Positions 31,455 through 40,656 of a stretch of DNA of 64,000 bases are shown piece by piece (positions within the stretch are counted from its first letter, which is position 1; the number at the start of each line of letters is the position of its first letter). A model generated the notes under the pieces. The model did no database searches and was not told the DNA's origin. It worked only from the letters and a program-made list of their open reading frames with translations. Position numbers and translations under genes: made by a program. Source of the stretch: Streptomyces sp. NRRL F-6131. Its GTDB lineage: Bacteria > Actinomycetota > Actinomycetes > Streptomycetales > Streptomycetaceae. The DNA lies in NCBI GenBank assembly GCA_000719695.1, contig JOHN01000017.1, forward strand, positions 208,516 to 272,515, read 5' to 3'.

Positions 31455-33017
31455 ATGACCGCAACCACCGGCCGCGCAGGCCGTCGCGAATGGATCGGCC
31501 TCGCCGTCCTCCTGCTCCCGACCCTCGTCCTGACCATGGACATGGGCGTGCTGTTCTTCGCCGTCCCCTACATCTCCACCACGCTGGCGCCGAGCGGCAC
31601 CGAGCAGCTGTGGATCATGGACATGTACTCGTTCCTGCTGGCCGGTCTGCTCATCACCATGGGCGCGCTGGGTGACCGGATCGGCCGCCGCCGGCTGCTG
31701 ATGATCGGCGCGACCGGCTTCGCCGCCGCCTCGGTGCTCGCCGCCTACGCGGACGGCGCCGGTCAGCTGATCGCCGCCCGCGCCGTGCTGGGTGTCGCCG
31801 GGGCCACCGTGATGCCCTCGACCCTCGCCCTGATCCGCAACATGTTCCACGACCCCAAGCAGCGTCAGATCGCGCTCGGCGCCTGGGGCGGCATCCTGAC
31901 CGCCGGCGCCACCCTCGGCCCGGTCGCCGGCGGTCTGCTGCTCGACCACTTCTGGTGGGGCTCGGTCTTCCTGCTCGCCGTCCCGGTGATGGCCCTGGTC
32001 CTGCTCGCCGCCCCCGTCCTGCTCCCCGAGTACCGCTCCCCGCAGCGCGGCGGCTTCGACCTGCTCGGCGCCGTCCTCTCGATGGCCGCCGTCCTGCCCC
32101 TGGTCTACGGCGTCAAGACGCTCGCGGTGGACGGCTGGGACCCGATCGCCGCGCTCGCCGTCCCGGCCGGCCTGCTGCTCGGCGGCGCGTTCTACTGGCG
32201 CCAGCGCACCGCCGCCAACCCGCTGCTCGACCTCGGCCTGTTCAGGATCCGCGCCTTCAGCGGGGCGATCACGGTCAACACCGTGGCGATGTTCGCGATG
32301 ATGGGCTTCACCCTCTTCACCTCGCAGTACCTGCAGCTGGTCAAGGGCATGAGCCCGCTCACCGCCTCGCTCTGGTCGCTCGTCCCCAGCGTGGGCGTCG
32401 GCGCGGCCGTCGGTCTGAGCTCGGCGCTCGCCGGGAAGGTCCGACCGGCGGCGATGATGGCCGGCGGCTTCCTGATCGGCGCGGCCGGCTTCGCGATGAT
32501 GACCCTGGTCGGCAAGGACTCACCGCTGGCGCTCGTCCTCACCGCGGCGGGCGTGCTGGCCGCCGGCACCGTCGGCACCATGACCCTCACCGCCGAGATG
32601 GTCGTCTCCTCGGCCCCGGTCGAGCGGGCCGGCGCCGCCTCCGCCACCTCCGAGACCGCCGTCGAGCTCGGCAGCTCCCTCGGAATCGCGCTGCTCGGCG
32701 CGGCCGGCGCCGCGGTCTACCGCTCCCGGCTGGACGGCGCCCTCCCGGCCGGCCTGGACGGCGAGGCCGCCCGCACCGCCCAGGACACCCTCGGCGGCGC
32801 GGTCACCGTCGCCGCCCAGCTGCCCGGCCGGGTCGGCACCGACCTCCTCGCCACCGCCCGCACCGCCTTCACCGACGGTCTGCACGTCGCCGCCGTGGTC
32901 GGCCTCGTCCTCGCGGTCGGCGCCGCGTTCCTCGCCCACCGCCTGATGCGCCACCTCCCCGCCGCCGCCCCGGCGTCCGACGCCCCCGCCGCCGACGCCG
33001 CCCCCGCCGCCGTCTGA
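31455..33017 (+). CDS. MFS multidrug exporter, 14-helix DHA2 (QacA/SmvA) type
   Basis: 520 residues. LTMDMGVLFFAVPYISTTLAPSGTEQLWIMDMYSFLLAGLLITMGALGDRIGRRRLLM holds motif D1 and motif A of QacA/SmvA-like drug/proton antiporters; motif C is GILTAGATLGPVAGGLL. Fourteen membrane segments are predicted and the C-terminus is Ala/Pro-rich. These pumps export cationic and lipophilic compounds. The ATG at 31455 lies 7 nt after TACCGT, so the mRNA is probably leaderless. It is divergent from and surely controlled by the TetR gene. A terminator follows. Confidence 0.94.
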   Translation: MTATTGRAGRREWIGLAVLLLPTLVLTMDMGVLFFAVPYISTTLAPSGTEQLWIMDMYSFLLAGLLITMGALGDRIGRRRLLMIGATGFAAASVLAAYADGAGQLIAARAVLGVAGATVMPSTLALIRNMFHDPKQRQIALGAWGGILTAGATLGPVAGGLLLDHFWWGSVFLLAVPVMALVLLAAPVLLPEYRSPQRGGFDLLGAVLSMAAVLPLVYGVKTLAVDGWDPIAALAVPAGLLLGGAFYWRQRTAANPLLDLGLFRIRAFSGAITVNTVAMFAMMGFTLFTSQYLQLVKGMSPLTASLWSLVPSVGVGAAVGLSSALAGKVRPAAMMAGGFLIGAAGFAMMTLVGKDSPLALVLTAAGVLAAGTVGTMTLTAEMVVSSAPVERAGAASATSETAVELGSSLGIALLGAAGAAVYRSRLDGALPAGLDGEAARTAQDTLGGAVTVAAQLPGRVGTDLLATARTAFTDGLHVAAVVGLVLAVGAAFLAHRLMRHLPAAAPASDAPAADAAPAAV

Positions 33018-33050
33018 CCGGCCCACCCCGATCCCGCACGCGCGTCATCG

Positions 33051-33078
33051 CGGCCCCCGCCCACCCGGGCGGGGGCCG
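33051..33078 (+). terminator. Terminator after the MFS exporter
   Basis: CGGCCCCCGCCC (33051-33062), loop ACCC and GGGCGGGGGCCG (33067-33078), 33 nt after the stop. Confidence 0.8.
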
Positions 33079-33160
33079 CCGCGTCGTCCGGGCGGGCCGC
33101 CGCATCGGGGCGCGCGATATCCGGGTGCGGGGGGCGGGGCCGACGTGCCAGGGTGCGGCC

Positions 33161-33799
33161 ATGGTCGACGAAGTGAACCACGGGCGGGTGCGGGCGAGTT
33201 ATGACGCGGTGGCGGAGGAGTACCGGGACCGGATCGGGGGTGAGCTGGCGTTCAAGGTGATCGACCGGGGGCTGCTCGGGGTGGTGGCGGAGGAGGCCGC
33301 CGGAGGAACCGTGGTGGACCTGGGGTGCGGACCGGGGCACGTCGCGGGGTGGCTGGGCGAGCGCGGGGTCGGGGTGGTCGGGGTGGACCTGTCGCCGGCC
33401 ATGGTGGCGGTCGCCCGGAGGGACCACCCCTCGCTGGAGTTCCGGGTCGGCGACCTGCTGGGACTGCCCGCCGCGGACGGCGAGTTCGCCGCCGCGGTGG
33501 CGCTCTACTCGGTGATCCACCTCGCGCCCGAGGAGCTGCGGCCCGCCTTCGAGGAGATGCGGCGGGTCCTGCGGCCGTCCGGGGTGCTGCTGGTCGCGTT
33601 CCACCTGGGCACCGAGGTGCGGACGCTGGACGAGTGGTGGGGCCACCCGGTGGACGTGGACTTCCACTTCCTGGAGCAGGACACCGTCGCCGGTCTGCTG
33701 GCCGAGGCCGGGTTCACCGTCACGGCCAGGCTGGAGCGCGGCCCGTACCCGGAGGAGGCGGAGACCCGCCGCGGCTACCTGCTGGCCCGTCGGGACTGA
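33161..33799 (+). CDS. SAM-dependent methyltransferase, small-molecule type
   Basis: 212 residues. VVDLGCGPGHVAGWLGERGVGVVGVDLSPAMVAVARRD (about 51-88) contains motif I and the acidic loop of class I methyltransferases; FRVGDLLGLPAADGEFAAAVALYSVIHL is motif II/IV. The start MVDEVNHGRVRASYDAVAEEY is typical of the UbiE/Mtase_11 group. Acceptor unknown. The upstream exporter does not point to a shared pathway. Confidence 0.9.
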   Translation: MVDEVNHGRVRASYDAVAEEYRDRIGGELAFKVIDRGLLGVVAEEAAGGTVVDLGCGPGHVAGWLGERGVGVVGVDLSPAMVAVARRDHPSLEFRVGDLLGLPAADGEFAAAVALYSVIHLAPEELRPAFEEMRRVLRPSGVLLVAFHLGTEVRTLDEWWGHPVDVDFHFLEQDTVAGLLAEAGFTVTARLERGPYPEEAETRRGYLLARRD

Positions 33800-34102
33800 C
33801 GGTGCGGAGGACGACAGGAGGAGCGGGAGGGGCCGGAGGGACGGGAAGGGGAACGGGCGACCGGGTCGCTGCGGGCGCGCGGGCGGGGCCGGCGCCGCGG
33901 ACGGCCGCGGAGGGCAGGCGCCGCCGACCTGGGCCGATGCCGTCGCGCCCCTCGGCCGTCCGTCCGCGTAACACCTGGTTTTTGACCAGCGTTTCCCGGC
34001 CGGTGTATACGTTCGCCGCCACGGACAGGCATACTGGCCAGGACGGGCGCTTTGCCCAACTGTGACGTGTGACTCTAGACGAGAAGGGACCGGTGGCCAG
34101 GG
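33800..34102. other. Region upstream of tatA
   Basis: No gene is seen in these 303 bp. The first half is purine-rich (GGAGG-type runs). The second half is less GC-rich and carries the tatA promoter, a short CATACT-containing stretch and, just before the gene, two TGTGAC direct repeats (about 34062-34075). Confidence 0.5.
33982..34011 (+). promoter_or_regulatory. Promoter of tatA
   Basis: TTGACC (33982-33987), 18 bp and TATACG (34006-34011). The transcript would have a leader of about 85 nt. Confidence 0.6.
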
Positions 34103-34414
34103 ATGCTGCGTAACGGTCTTGAGCCCTGGCACGTGCTTGTGGTGCTGGCTGTCGTGATCCTGCTGTTCGGGTCGAAGAAGCTGCCGGAGATGGCCCGCGG
34201 CCTCGGCAAGTCGATGCGAATCCTCAAGGCGGAGACGAAGGCGATGCGCGAGGACGACACCCCCGCGACCGCCGACGCCGCGCCGGGCACCGCGCAGAGC
34301 ACCGCCGCCCCGGCCCAGCCGGCGCAGCCGGCCGCCGAGCAGCCCCGCCAGGCCGTGAACCCGACCCATGTGACCAAGGCCACCGAGCAGCCCCGGTCCA
34401 CCACCACCGCCTGA
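34103..34414 (+). CDS. tatA: Twin-arginine translocase subunit TatA
   Basis: 103 residues. A short N-terminus and one membrane helix (PWHVLVVLAVVILLFG) are followed by the hinge SKKLPEMARGLGKSMRILKAETKAM, the amphipathic helix that defines TatA/TatE. The C-terminal 50 residues are a disordered Ala/Pro/Gln/Thr tail. TatA oligomers form the transport path for folded Tat substrates, with TatC. No tatC is in the window, and Streptomyces have several tatA-like genes, so this may be a second copy. Confidence 0.92.
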   Translation: MLRNGLEPWHVLVVLAVVILLFGSKKLPEMARGLGKSMRILKAETKAMREDDTPATADAAPGTAQSTAAPAQPAQPAAEQPRQAVNPTHVTKATEQPRSTTTA

Positions 34415-34437
34415 CCCGCGGCGGCACCGAGTCGGCC

Positions 34438-34466
34438 GAAGCCCCCGCCCCGACGGCGGGGGCTTC
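34438..34466 (+). terminator. Terminator after tatA
   Basis: GAAGCCCCCGCC (34438-34449) pairs perfectly with GGCGGGGGCTTC (34455-34466), 23 nt after the stop. Confidence 0.82.
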
Positions 34467-34573
34467 GTCGTGTCCGGCCCCTGCCCGCGGCCCCGCCGAC
34501 CGGCGGCCCCACCCGTCCCCGGACGGAGCAGCCCGGGGAGCGGCCCCGGCCGCACCGGGGCAGGCTGGCCGGG

Positions 34574-35256
<683 letters not shown>

Positions 35257-35260
<4 letters not shown>

Positions 35261-35631
35261 GACCGGCTCGTGTCGATCACGCAGAAGCGGTTGCCGTCCG
35301 GGTCCTCCAGCACCACGAAGTCCGGGTCCTCCGGGTAGAGGTCCCAGTCGGTCCGGCGCGCGCCGAGGCCGATCAGTCGCTCCACCTCGGCCGCCTGGTC
35401 GGCCGCGTCCGTCGCGTAGAGGTCGAGGTGGACCCGGGGGTGCTCCTGCGGCGGGGTGACGCTCCGGCCGAGCGCCACCTGGACACCGGCCGCCCCGGCC
35501 GCCGGCCCGAGCACCACCCAGTCCTCCCCGGCCAGGTCGTCGCGGGGCACGTACCCCAGGGCCTCGCTCCAGAACGCCACCGCGCGACGGACGTCCACCA
35601 CTCCGAGCACCACCGAACCGATTCTCAGCAT
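35257..35631 (-). CDS. VOC-family (glyoxalase/bleomycin-resistance-like) protein
   Basis: 124 residues starting MLRIGSVVLGVVDVRRAVAFWSEALGYVPRDD, two beta-alpha-beta-beta-beta modules of the VOC superfamily. HPRVHLDLYATD and FVVLEDPDGNRFCVID give His and acidic residues at the usual metal positions. The upstream frame is open but the family starts at this ATG. Substrate unknown. Convergent with the potassium channel gene, overlapping it by four bases. Confidence 0.88.
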
Positions 35632-35742
35632 GCCGCCGATTGTGCCGGACGGCCGGTCCGTGGGCCGGACGGACGATCGGACGGCCGCTTCGACACTCCG
35701 ACAAGGGAGTTGGCTCACCCGACGGGCGGCGCCGGGGCTCCG

Positions 35743-36888
35743 CTACCGGCCCGCGCCCGCCGCTCCGCCGCCCCTGCGGCGCAGGGACATCAGCAGCAGG
35801 AAGACGGCCGACAGCACCGCCGCCACCCGCAGCACCCCCGGCGCGGACTCCCACATCGCGTGGGAGCCCTGCTCGCCCGGCGGCGGTGGCGCACCCCAAC
35901 GGCCCTGCGCACGGCCCCAGTACCAGAGCGAACTCCCGCTGATCACCATCAGCGGGATCCCGAACACCGCCAACTTGCGGGTGAAGTCGGACAGATGGCG
36001 GGAGAGGTAGCCGAGCGCCCAGCCGATCAGCATGGCGATCAGCTGACCGGTGACGGCGCCGCCGATCAGGACCGCGGCGGAGAGCAGCAGCAGGGGCGAG
36101 GGGCGACGGCCGCCTGCGGCCCCGGCCCCGGCCGGACCGCCCGACGCGCCGGGGGCGCCCCCGGCGGGACCGTCCGCCGCCGGACCGGCCGAGGGCGGTC
36201 CGCCCTTGCGCCCCGCCCGTGCCCGGGCCTTCGCCCCGGCCGCCTTCCTCCCCCGGCCCTTGCTCCTCCCCGCCGCGTCCGCCGCCGCCCCGGCCGCCGT
36301 CGCCGGGTCGGGCGCCGCCGGACCGTCGCCGGCGGCGCCCTCGGCCGTCCCGGGCTCCGCGCCAGGCTCCGCGCCCGGCTCCGCACCGGGCTCGGCGGCG
36401 GACCGCTGGTCGGGGATCGGGCGGTTGGAGGCGACCGGGCCGTCCCCGAAGTCGATGGTGACGTAGTCCCAGTCGCCCGTGCTCACGGCGCGGTAGGCCG
36501 GGGGCAGGGCCTCCGGGTCCGCGGGGGCGTCGTCGACCGGCTTCGCCGCCCACGGCGAGCCGCCGTCCCGGCCCGCGCCCCGGTCACGGGCCCGCTCCCC
36601 CGCCCGGCCCCGGTCGCGGTCGCGGTCCCCGCCGGAACGCGCGGGCGGCGGCAGGAACGCGGCGGGCGAGCCCGCGGGCGGCCCGGCCGGTGGCCCGGCG
36701 GGGCGCGGCGGTACCGGAGGGCGCGGCGGGGCGGCGGGCGCCGGCTCCTGCGCGTACACGCTGTCCCCGTCCCCACCGGAAGCCCCGGCACCGGACGCCC
36801 CGCCGCCGGTCCCGGCGCCCGACGCCCCGGCACCTCCCGGCGGCTCGCTCCAGGGCCCCTGCTTGCGCCACCACTCGCCGTCCGACAT
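35743..36888 (-). CDS. Membrane protein with long disordered N-terminus
   Basis: 381 residues from the ATG at 36888 (MSDGEWWRKQGPWSEPPGG). Residues 1-245 are low-complexity Pro/Ala/Gly/Arg, with a short ordered island around 115-145 (ALPPAYRAVSTGDWDYVTIDFGDGP) and a repeat (AEPG)4. The last 120 residues contain three membrane helices (LLLLSAAVLIGGAVTGQLIAMLIGWALGYL ... GVLRVAAVLSAVFLLLMSL). This looks like a cytoplasmic scaffold attached to a small membrane domain; I recognise no family. Confidence 0.75.
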   Translation of the reverse strand: MSDGEWWRKQGPWSEPPGGAGASGAGTGGGASGAGASGGDGDSVYAQEPAPAAPPRPPVPPRPAGPPAGPPAGSPAAFLPPPARSGGDRDRDRGRAGERARDRGAGRDGGSPWAAKPVDDAPADPEALPPAYRAVSTGDWDYVTIDFGDGPVASNRPIPDQRSAAEPGAEPGAEPGAEPGTAEGAAGDGPAAPDPATAAGAAADAAGRSKGRGRKAAGAKARARAGRKGGPPSAGPAADGPAGGAPGASGGPAGAGAAGGRRPSPLLLLSAAVLIGGAVTGQLIAMLIGWALGYLSRHLSDFTRKLAVFGIPLMVISGSSLWYWGRAQGRWGAPPPPGEQGSHAMWESAPGVLRVAAVLSAVFLLLMSLRRRGGGAAGAGR

Positions 36889-37181
36889 CCCCACACCCCG
36901 CCTCGCCCGTACCGAACCGGACCCGACACACGTCCGGACGCGGCGTCATCCCGCCGTCCGTGACGGTACCCACCCGCCGCCCCGCCACGCGAGCCGGAAC
37001 GCCGCCCGCCCGCACCCGTGTTCCCCCCGACGCTCGCACGGGCGCTCGCCCCGGTGCTCCCACCGGTGTTCCCGCCCGCGCCGCCGAGCCGCCCCACCGG
37101 CACCGAGGGCCCCTCGACGCCGCGGATCCCGCCGACGCCGGGACCCTCCCGCCCCACCGCCGCCCGACTAACCTAGGTCGA

Positions 37182-39686
37182 ATGACCACACAGCAGGGCT
37201 CCCAACGCCAGGCCAAGTCCGTCGCCGGCCCCCGCACCCTCGCCGAGGAACTGCGCGCCCGGCCCGACGACGACCTCGCCGCCCTGCTCCGGTCCCGCCC
37301 CGACCTGCTCAACCCCGTGCCCGGCGACCTCACCCAGCTGACCGCCCGACTGTCCTCCCGCGCCTCCGCCCTGCGCGCACTGGAGCGGCTGGACCGGTTC
37401 ACCCTGCAGGTCGCCGAGGCTCTCGCCGCACTCCCCGACGGCGCTTCGCCGACCGCCGTCCGCACCCTGCTGGCCGGGCCGGTCAAGGTGAAGCCGCACC
37501 CCGAGGCCACCCCGCTGAGCGCCGCCGACCGGGCCGCCGTCGCCGCCGCGCTGCCCCGCGCCCTGGCCACCCTGCGCGACCGGGCCCTGCTCTGGGGCCC
37601 GGACAACGGCCTGCGCCTGGTCATCGCGGCCCGCGAGGCACTCGCGCCGACCGCCGCCAACCCCGGCCGCACCGGCCTCGGTCCGACCTTCGCCGAGGCC
37701 AGCACCGGCATGTCCCCGGCCCGCCTCCAGCAACTGCTCGCCTCCGCCGGACAGCCCGCGACACCCGACCCGGTCACCGCCGTCGCCGCGTTCACCGCCC
37801 TGCTCGGCGACCGCGCCCGTTGCGACGCGCTGCTCGCCACCGCCCCCGAGGCCGCGCTGCGGCTGCTGGACCGGCTGGTCTGGGGGCCGCCCACCGGCAC
37901 CGTCCCGGACGCCACCCGTCCGGTCACCGCGCAGGACGCGCAGAGCCCGGTCGAGTGGCTGCTGGCCCGCGGCCTGCTGCTGCCCACCAGCCCCGGCAGC
38001 GTCGTCCTGCCCCGCGAACTCGCCCTGCACCTGCGCGGCGGCCGCGCGCACCGCACCGTCGAGCCGGTCCAGCCCGAGCCCGTGCCCGCCGCCGCGCCGC
38101 GCGATCCCCAGGCTGTGGACGGCGCCGCCGCCGGGCAGGCGCACACCGCCGTCCGGACCGTCGAGGAGCTCCTGGACCTCTGGGGCCTCACCCCACCACC
38201 CACCCTGCGCGCCGGCGGTCTCGGGGTGCGCGACCTCAAGCGCGCCGCCCAGGCCCTGGAGACCACCGAGCCGATCGCCGCCTTCTGGCTCGAACTGGCC
38301 TACACCTCGGGCCTGCTGGCCCCGGACGGCGAGGTCGACGAACACTGGGCGCCGACCCCCGGGTACGACGAGTGGCTGCGCCTGGACACCGCCGAACGCT
38401 GGACGGTGCTCGCCCGTGCCTGGCTCACCGCCACCCGGGTCCCGGCCCTCGCCGGCAGCTCCGACGGCAAGGGCAAGCCGCGCGCCGTGCTCGGCCCCGA
38501 GCTGGACCGCACCCTCGCCCCCTCCGTCCGCCGCGGCGCCCTCGCCCTGCTCGCCGAACTCCCGCCCGGCACCCCGGCCACCGCCGCCGAGCTGCTGCCC
38601 ACCCTGCGCTGGCAGCGCCCGCTGCGCGGCGGACCGATCGACCCCGACGGCCGCGACCTGCGCGAGCACCTGGTCACCTGGACCCTGGCCGAGGCCGAAC
38701 TCCTCGGCGTCACCGGCCGCGGCGCCCTGGCCGCCCCCGCCCGCGCCCTGCTCACCGCCGAGGCCGACCCGGCCGGCGTGCTCGCCCCGCTGCTGCCGCG
38801 TCCGCTCGACCACGTCATCCTGCAGCCGGACCTCACCGCGATCGCCCCCGGCCCGCTGCTCACCCCGCTGGCCCAGGCGCTCGCGCTCTGCGCCGACATC
38901 GAGTCCAAGGGCGGCGCGACCGTCTACCGGTTCACCCCCGAGTCGGTCCGCCGCGCCCTGGACGCCGGACGCACCGCCGCCGACCTGCGGGCCTTCCTCA
39001 CCCAGCACTCCCGGACGCCGGTGCCGCAGCCGCTCGGCTACCTGATCGACGACGTCGCCCGCCGGCACGGCCTGCTGCGGGTCGGCGCCGCCTCGTCCTA
39101 CCTGCGCTGCGACGACCCGTCCCTGCTGAACGAGATCCTCGCCGACCGCCGCTCCGCCGACCTGCGGCTGCGGCTGCTCGCACCCACCGTGCTGGCCGCC
39201 CAGGCGCCGCCCGACGCGCTGCTCGGCACGCTGCGCGCCATGGGGTACGCGCCGGCCGCCGAGTCCGCCGAGGGCGATGTGCTGATCACCCGCCCGGACA
39301 GCCACCGCACCCCGCCCCGCGCGGCCCCGGTGCCCGTCCCGGACGGCCCGCCGACGCCGGACGACGTCCTGCTCGCCGCCGCGGTCAAGGCGATCCGGGC
39401 CGGCGACCGGGCGGCCACCGCGGTCCGCCGCGAGCCCACCGTCCCGGCGGGGCGCCCGCTGCCGCGCACGGCCGCCGCCGAGACCCTGGCGGCCCTGCAG
39501 ACGGCGGTCCTGCTCGGCGAGCGAATGTGGATCGGCTACCTCAACGCGGAGGGCCTCGCCAGCCAGCGGATCATCGACCCGGTGAAGGTCGAGGGCGGCT
39601 TCGTCACCGCCTTCGACCACCACGACGGCGAGCTGCGCACCTTCGCGCTGCACCGGATCACCGGGGTCGCCGAACTCGACGAGTGA
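37182..39686 (+). CDS. Helicase-associated protein preceding the XPB helicase
   Basis: 834 residues starting MTTQQGSQRQAKSVAGPRTLAEELRARPDDDLAALLRSRPDL. The N-terminal 300 residues contain winged-helix-like segments; the C-terminal 250 (PLDHVILQPDLTAIAPGPLLTPLAQAL, YRFTPESVRRALDAGRTAADLRAFL, then IGYLNAEGLASQRIIDPVKVEGGFVTAFDHHDGELRTFALHRITGVAEL) match the helicase C-terminal-associated family found beside actinobacterial XPB genes, with a WYL-like end. No Walker motifs exist. The ATG follows TAACCT (37169-37174) by 7 nt and is probably leaderless. It likely assists the helicase at 40657 in DNA repair. Confidence 0.82.
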   Translation: MTTQQGSQRQAKSVAGPRTLAEELRARPDDDLAALLRSRPDLLNPVPGDLTQLTARLSSRASALRALERLDRFTLQVAEALAALPDGASPTAVRTLLAGPVKVKPHPEATPLSAADRAAVAAALPRALATLRDRALLWGPDNGLRLVIAAREALAPTAANPGRTGLGPTFAEASTGMSPARLQQLLASAGQPATPDPVTAVAAFTALLGDRARCDALLATAPEAALRLLDRLVWGPPTGTVPDATRPVTAQDAQSPVEWLLARGLLLPTSPGSVVLPRELALHLRGGRAHRTVEPVQPEPVPAAAPRDPQAVDGAAAGQAHTAVRTVEELLDLWGLTPPPTLRAGGLGVRDLKRAAQALETTEPIAAFWLELAYTSGLLAPDGEVDEHWAPTPGYDEWLRLDTAERWTVLARAWLTATRVPALAGSSDGKGKPRAVLGPELDRTLAPSVRRGALALLAELPPGTPATAAELLPTLRWQRPLRGGPIDPDGRDLREHLVTWTLAEAELLGVTGRGALAAPARALLTAEADPAGVLAPLLPRPLDHVILQPDLTAIAPGPLLTPLAQALALCADIESKGGATVYRFTPESVRRALDAGRTAADLRAFLTQHSRTPVPQPLGYLIDDVARRHGLLRVGAASSYLRCDDPSLLNEILADRRSADLRLRLLAPTVLAAQAPPDALLGTLRAMGYAPAAESAEGDVLITRPDSHRTPPRAAPVPVPDGPPTPDDVLLAAAVKAIRAGDRAATAVRREPTVPAGRPLPRTAAAETLAALQTAVLLGERMWIGYLNAEGLASQRIIDPVKVEGGFVTAFDHHDGELRTFALHRITGVAELDE

Positions 39687-39734
39687 CCGGCGACGAGTGA
39701 CCGGCCCGGATCCGTACGACGCGGGCCCCGGGCC

Positions 39735-39998
39735 TCAGTGACCCTGCTGCTGCGCCTGCTCGGCCTGCTTCTCCTTCATCGCCTTGTCCGCCATGGCGGC
39801 GAGGTCACCCTGTCCGACCGGCATCACGGTGTTGGCCCCGGCCAGGTCGGCGAGCAGGAACCCGGGCGAGGCCAGCAGGCCCCCCGGCCCCTCGCCGACG
39901 CCCGCGATCGCGTGCGCGGAGGTGGCCGAGGAGGCGGTGGCGGCGAAGGCCGTACCGGCCAGGGCGAGAGCGGTGAGGACGCGCTTCGACTTGTTCAT
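39735..39998 (-). CDS. Small secreted protein (87 aa)
   Basis: 87 residues. MNKSKRVLTALALAGTAFAATASSATSAHA is a clear Sec signal peptide. The mature part (IAGVGEGPGGLLASPGFLLADLAGANTVMPVGQGDLAAMADKAMKEKQAEQAQQQGH) is Gly/Ala-rich, then a Gln/Lys helix. No Cys, no known family. It converges on the 3' end of the helicase-associated gene. Confidence 0.78.
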   Translation of the reverse strand: MNKSKRVLTALALAGTAFAATASSATSAHAIAGVGEGPGGLLASPGFLLADLAGANTVMPVGQGDLAAMADKAMKEKQAEQAQQQGH

Positions 39999-40068
39999 GC
40001 ACGGATCAACGAGCCACTCCCGTCGCGGTCACCCCCCGCGCCCCCTCCCGCACGGCCCGTACCGGCAG

Positions 40069-40097
40069 TTGACGCATCGCCTCCACCGGCGTAGTCC
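40069..40097 (+). promoter_or_regulatory. Promoter upstream of the 134-aa protein gene
   Basis: TTGACG (40069-40074), 17 bp and TAGTCC (40092-40097), 30 bp before the start codon. Confidence 0.5.
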
Positions 40098-40127
40098 GGA
40101 GAGCGGGGGGTGACGAAAGGAGTCATC

Positions 40128-40532
40128 ATGCTCGGCGATCTGATCGGCGACACCCAGGGCCGGGACACCGGCCGACGCGTCCTCGACGCCGGGGACGGCC
40201 ACGTCGTCGTGGAGGTCTCGTTCGAGGGAGGCGGCAGCTACTACGGCACCGCGGTCAACGGCTTCGGCACCTACGAGTCCGAACTGCGCGCCGACGGCAG
40301 TCTGCGCGGCGAGGGCCAGGGCGTCGACATGACGGCCGACGGCCAGAGCGTCACCTGGCACGGCATCGGCATCGGCCACTTCACCGAGGGCGGCGGCACC
40401 AGCTGGCGCGGCTCGCTCTTCTTCTCCACCACGTCACCGCAGCTCGACCGCCTCAACCACGTCGTCGGGCTCTTCGAGTACGAGGTCGCCCCGGACGGCA
40501 AGTCCACCGGCAAGTACTACGAGTGGAAGTAG
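40128..40532 (+). CDS. Conserved-looking barrel protein (134 aa), unknown
   Basis: 134 residues from the ATG after AAAGGAG (MLGDLIGDTQGRDTGRRVLDAGDG). The sequence is rich in beta-strands (HVVVEVSFEGGGSYYGTAVNGFGTYESELRADGSLRGEGQGVDMTADGQSVTWHGIGIGHF), resembling small lipocalin/allene-oxide-cyclase-like barrels. It ends GLFEYEVAPDGKSTGKYYEWK. No catalytic motif, no signal peptide. It has its own promoter-like element upstream. Function unknown. Confidence 0.78.
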   Translation: MLGDLIGDTQGRDTGRRVLDAGDGHVVVEVSFEGGGSYYGTAVNGFGTYESELRADGSLRGEGQGVDMTADGQSVTWHGIGIGHFTEGGGTSWRGSLFFSTTSPQLDRLNHVVGLFEYEVAPDGKSTGKYYEWK

Positions 40533-40656
40533 CCGCTCGTAGGCCCTCCCCGGGGGCGGTGCCCTCCACCCGGCCGGATGCGCGACACTGGAGGGTCGGC
40601 GTCCCGCAGGACCCACGGACCCGACGGACCTGTCAGCCAGTGGAGGGCTTCCCCGC

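Noticed and set aside
37173..39653. 826-aa open frame on the minus strand
   Set aside because: It is the mirror of the helicase-associated gene; its protein is low-complexity Gly/Gln/Arg and the GC bias supports the plus strand.
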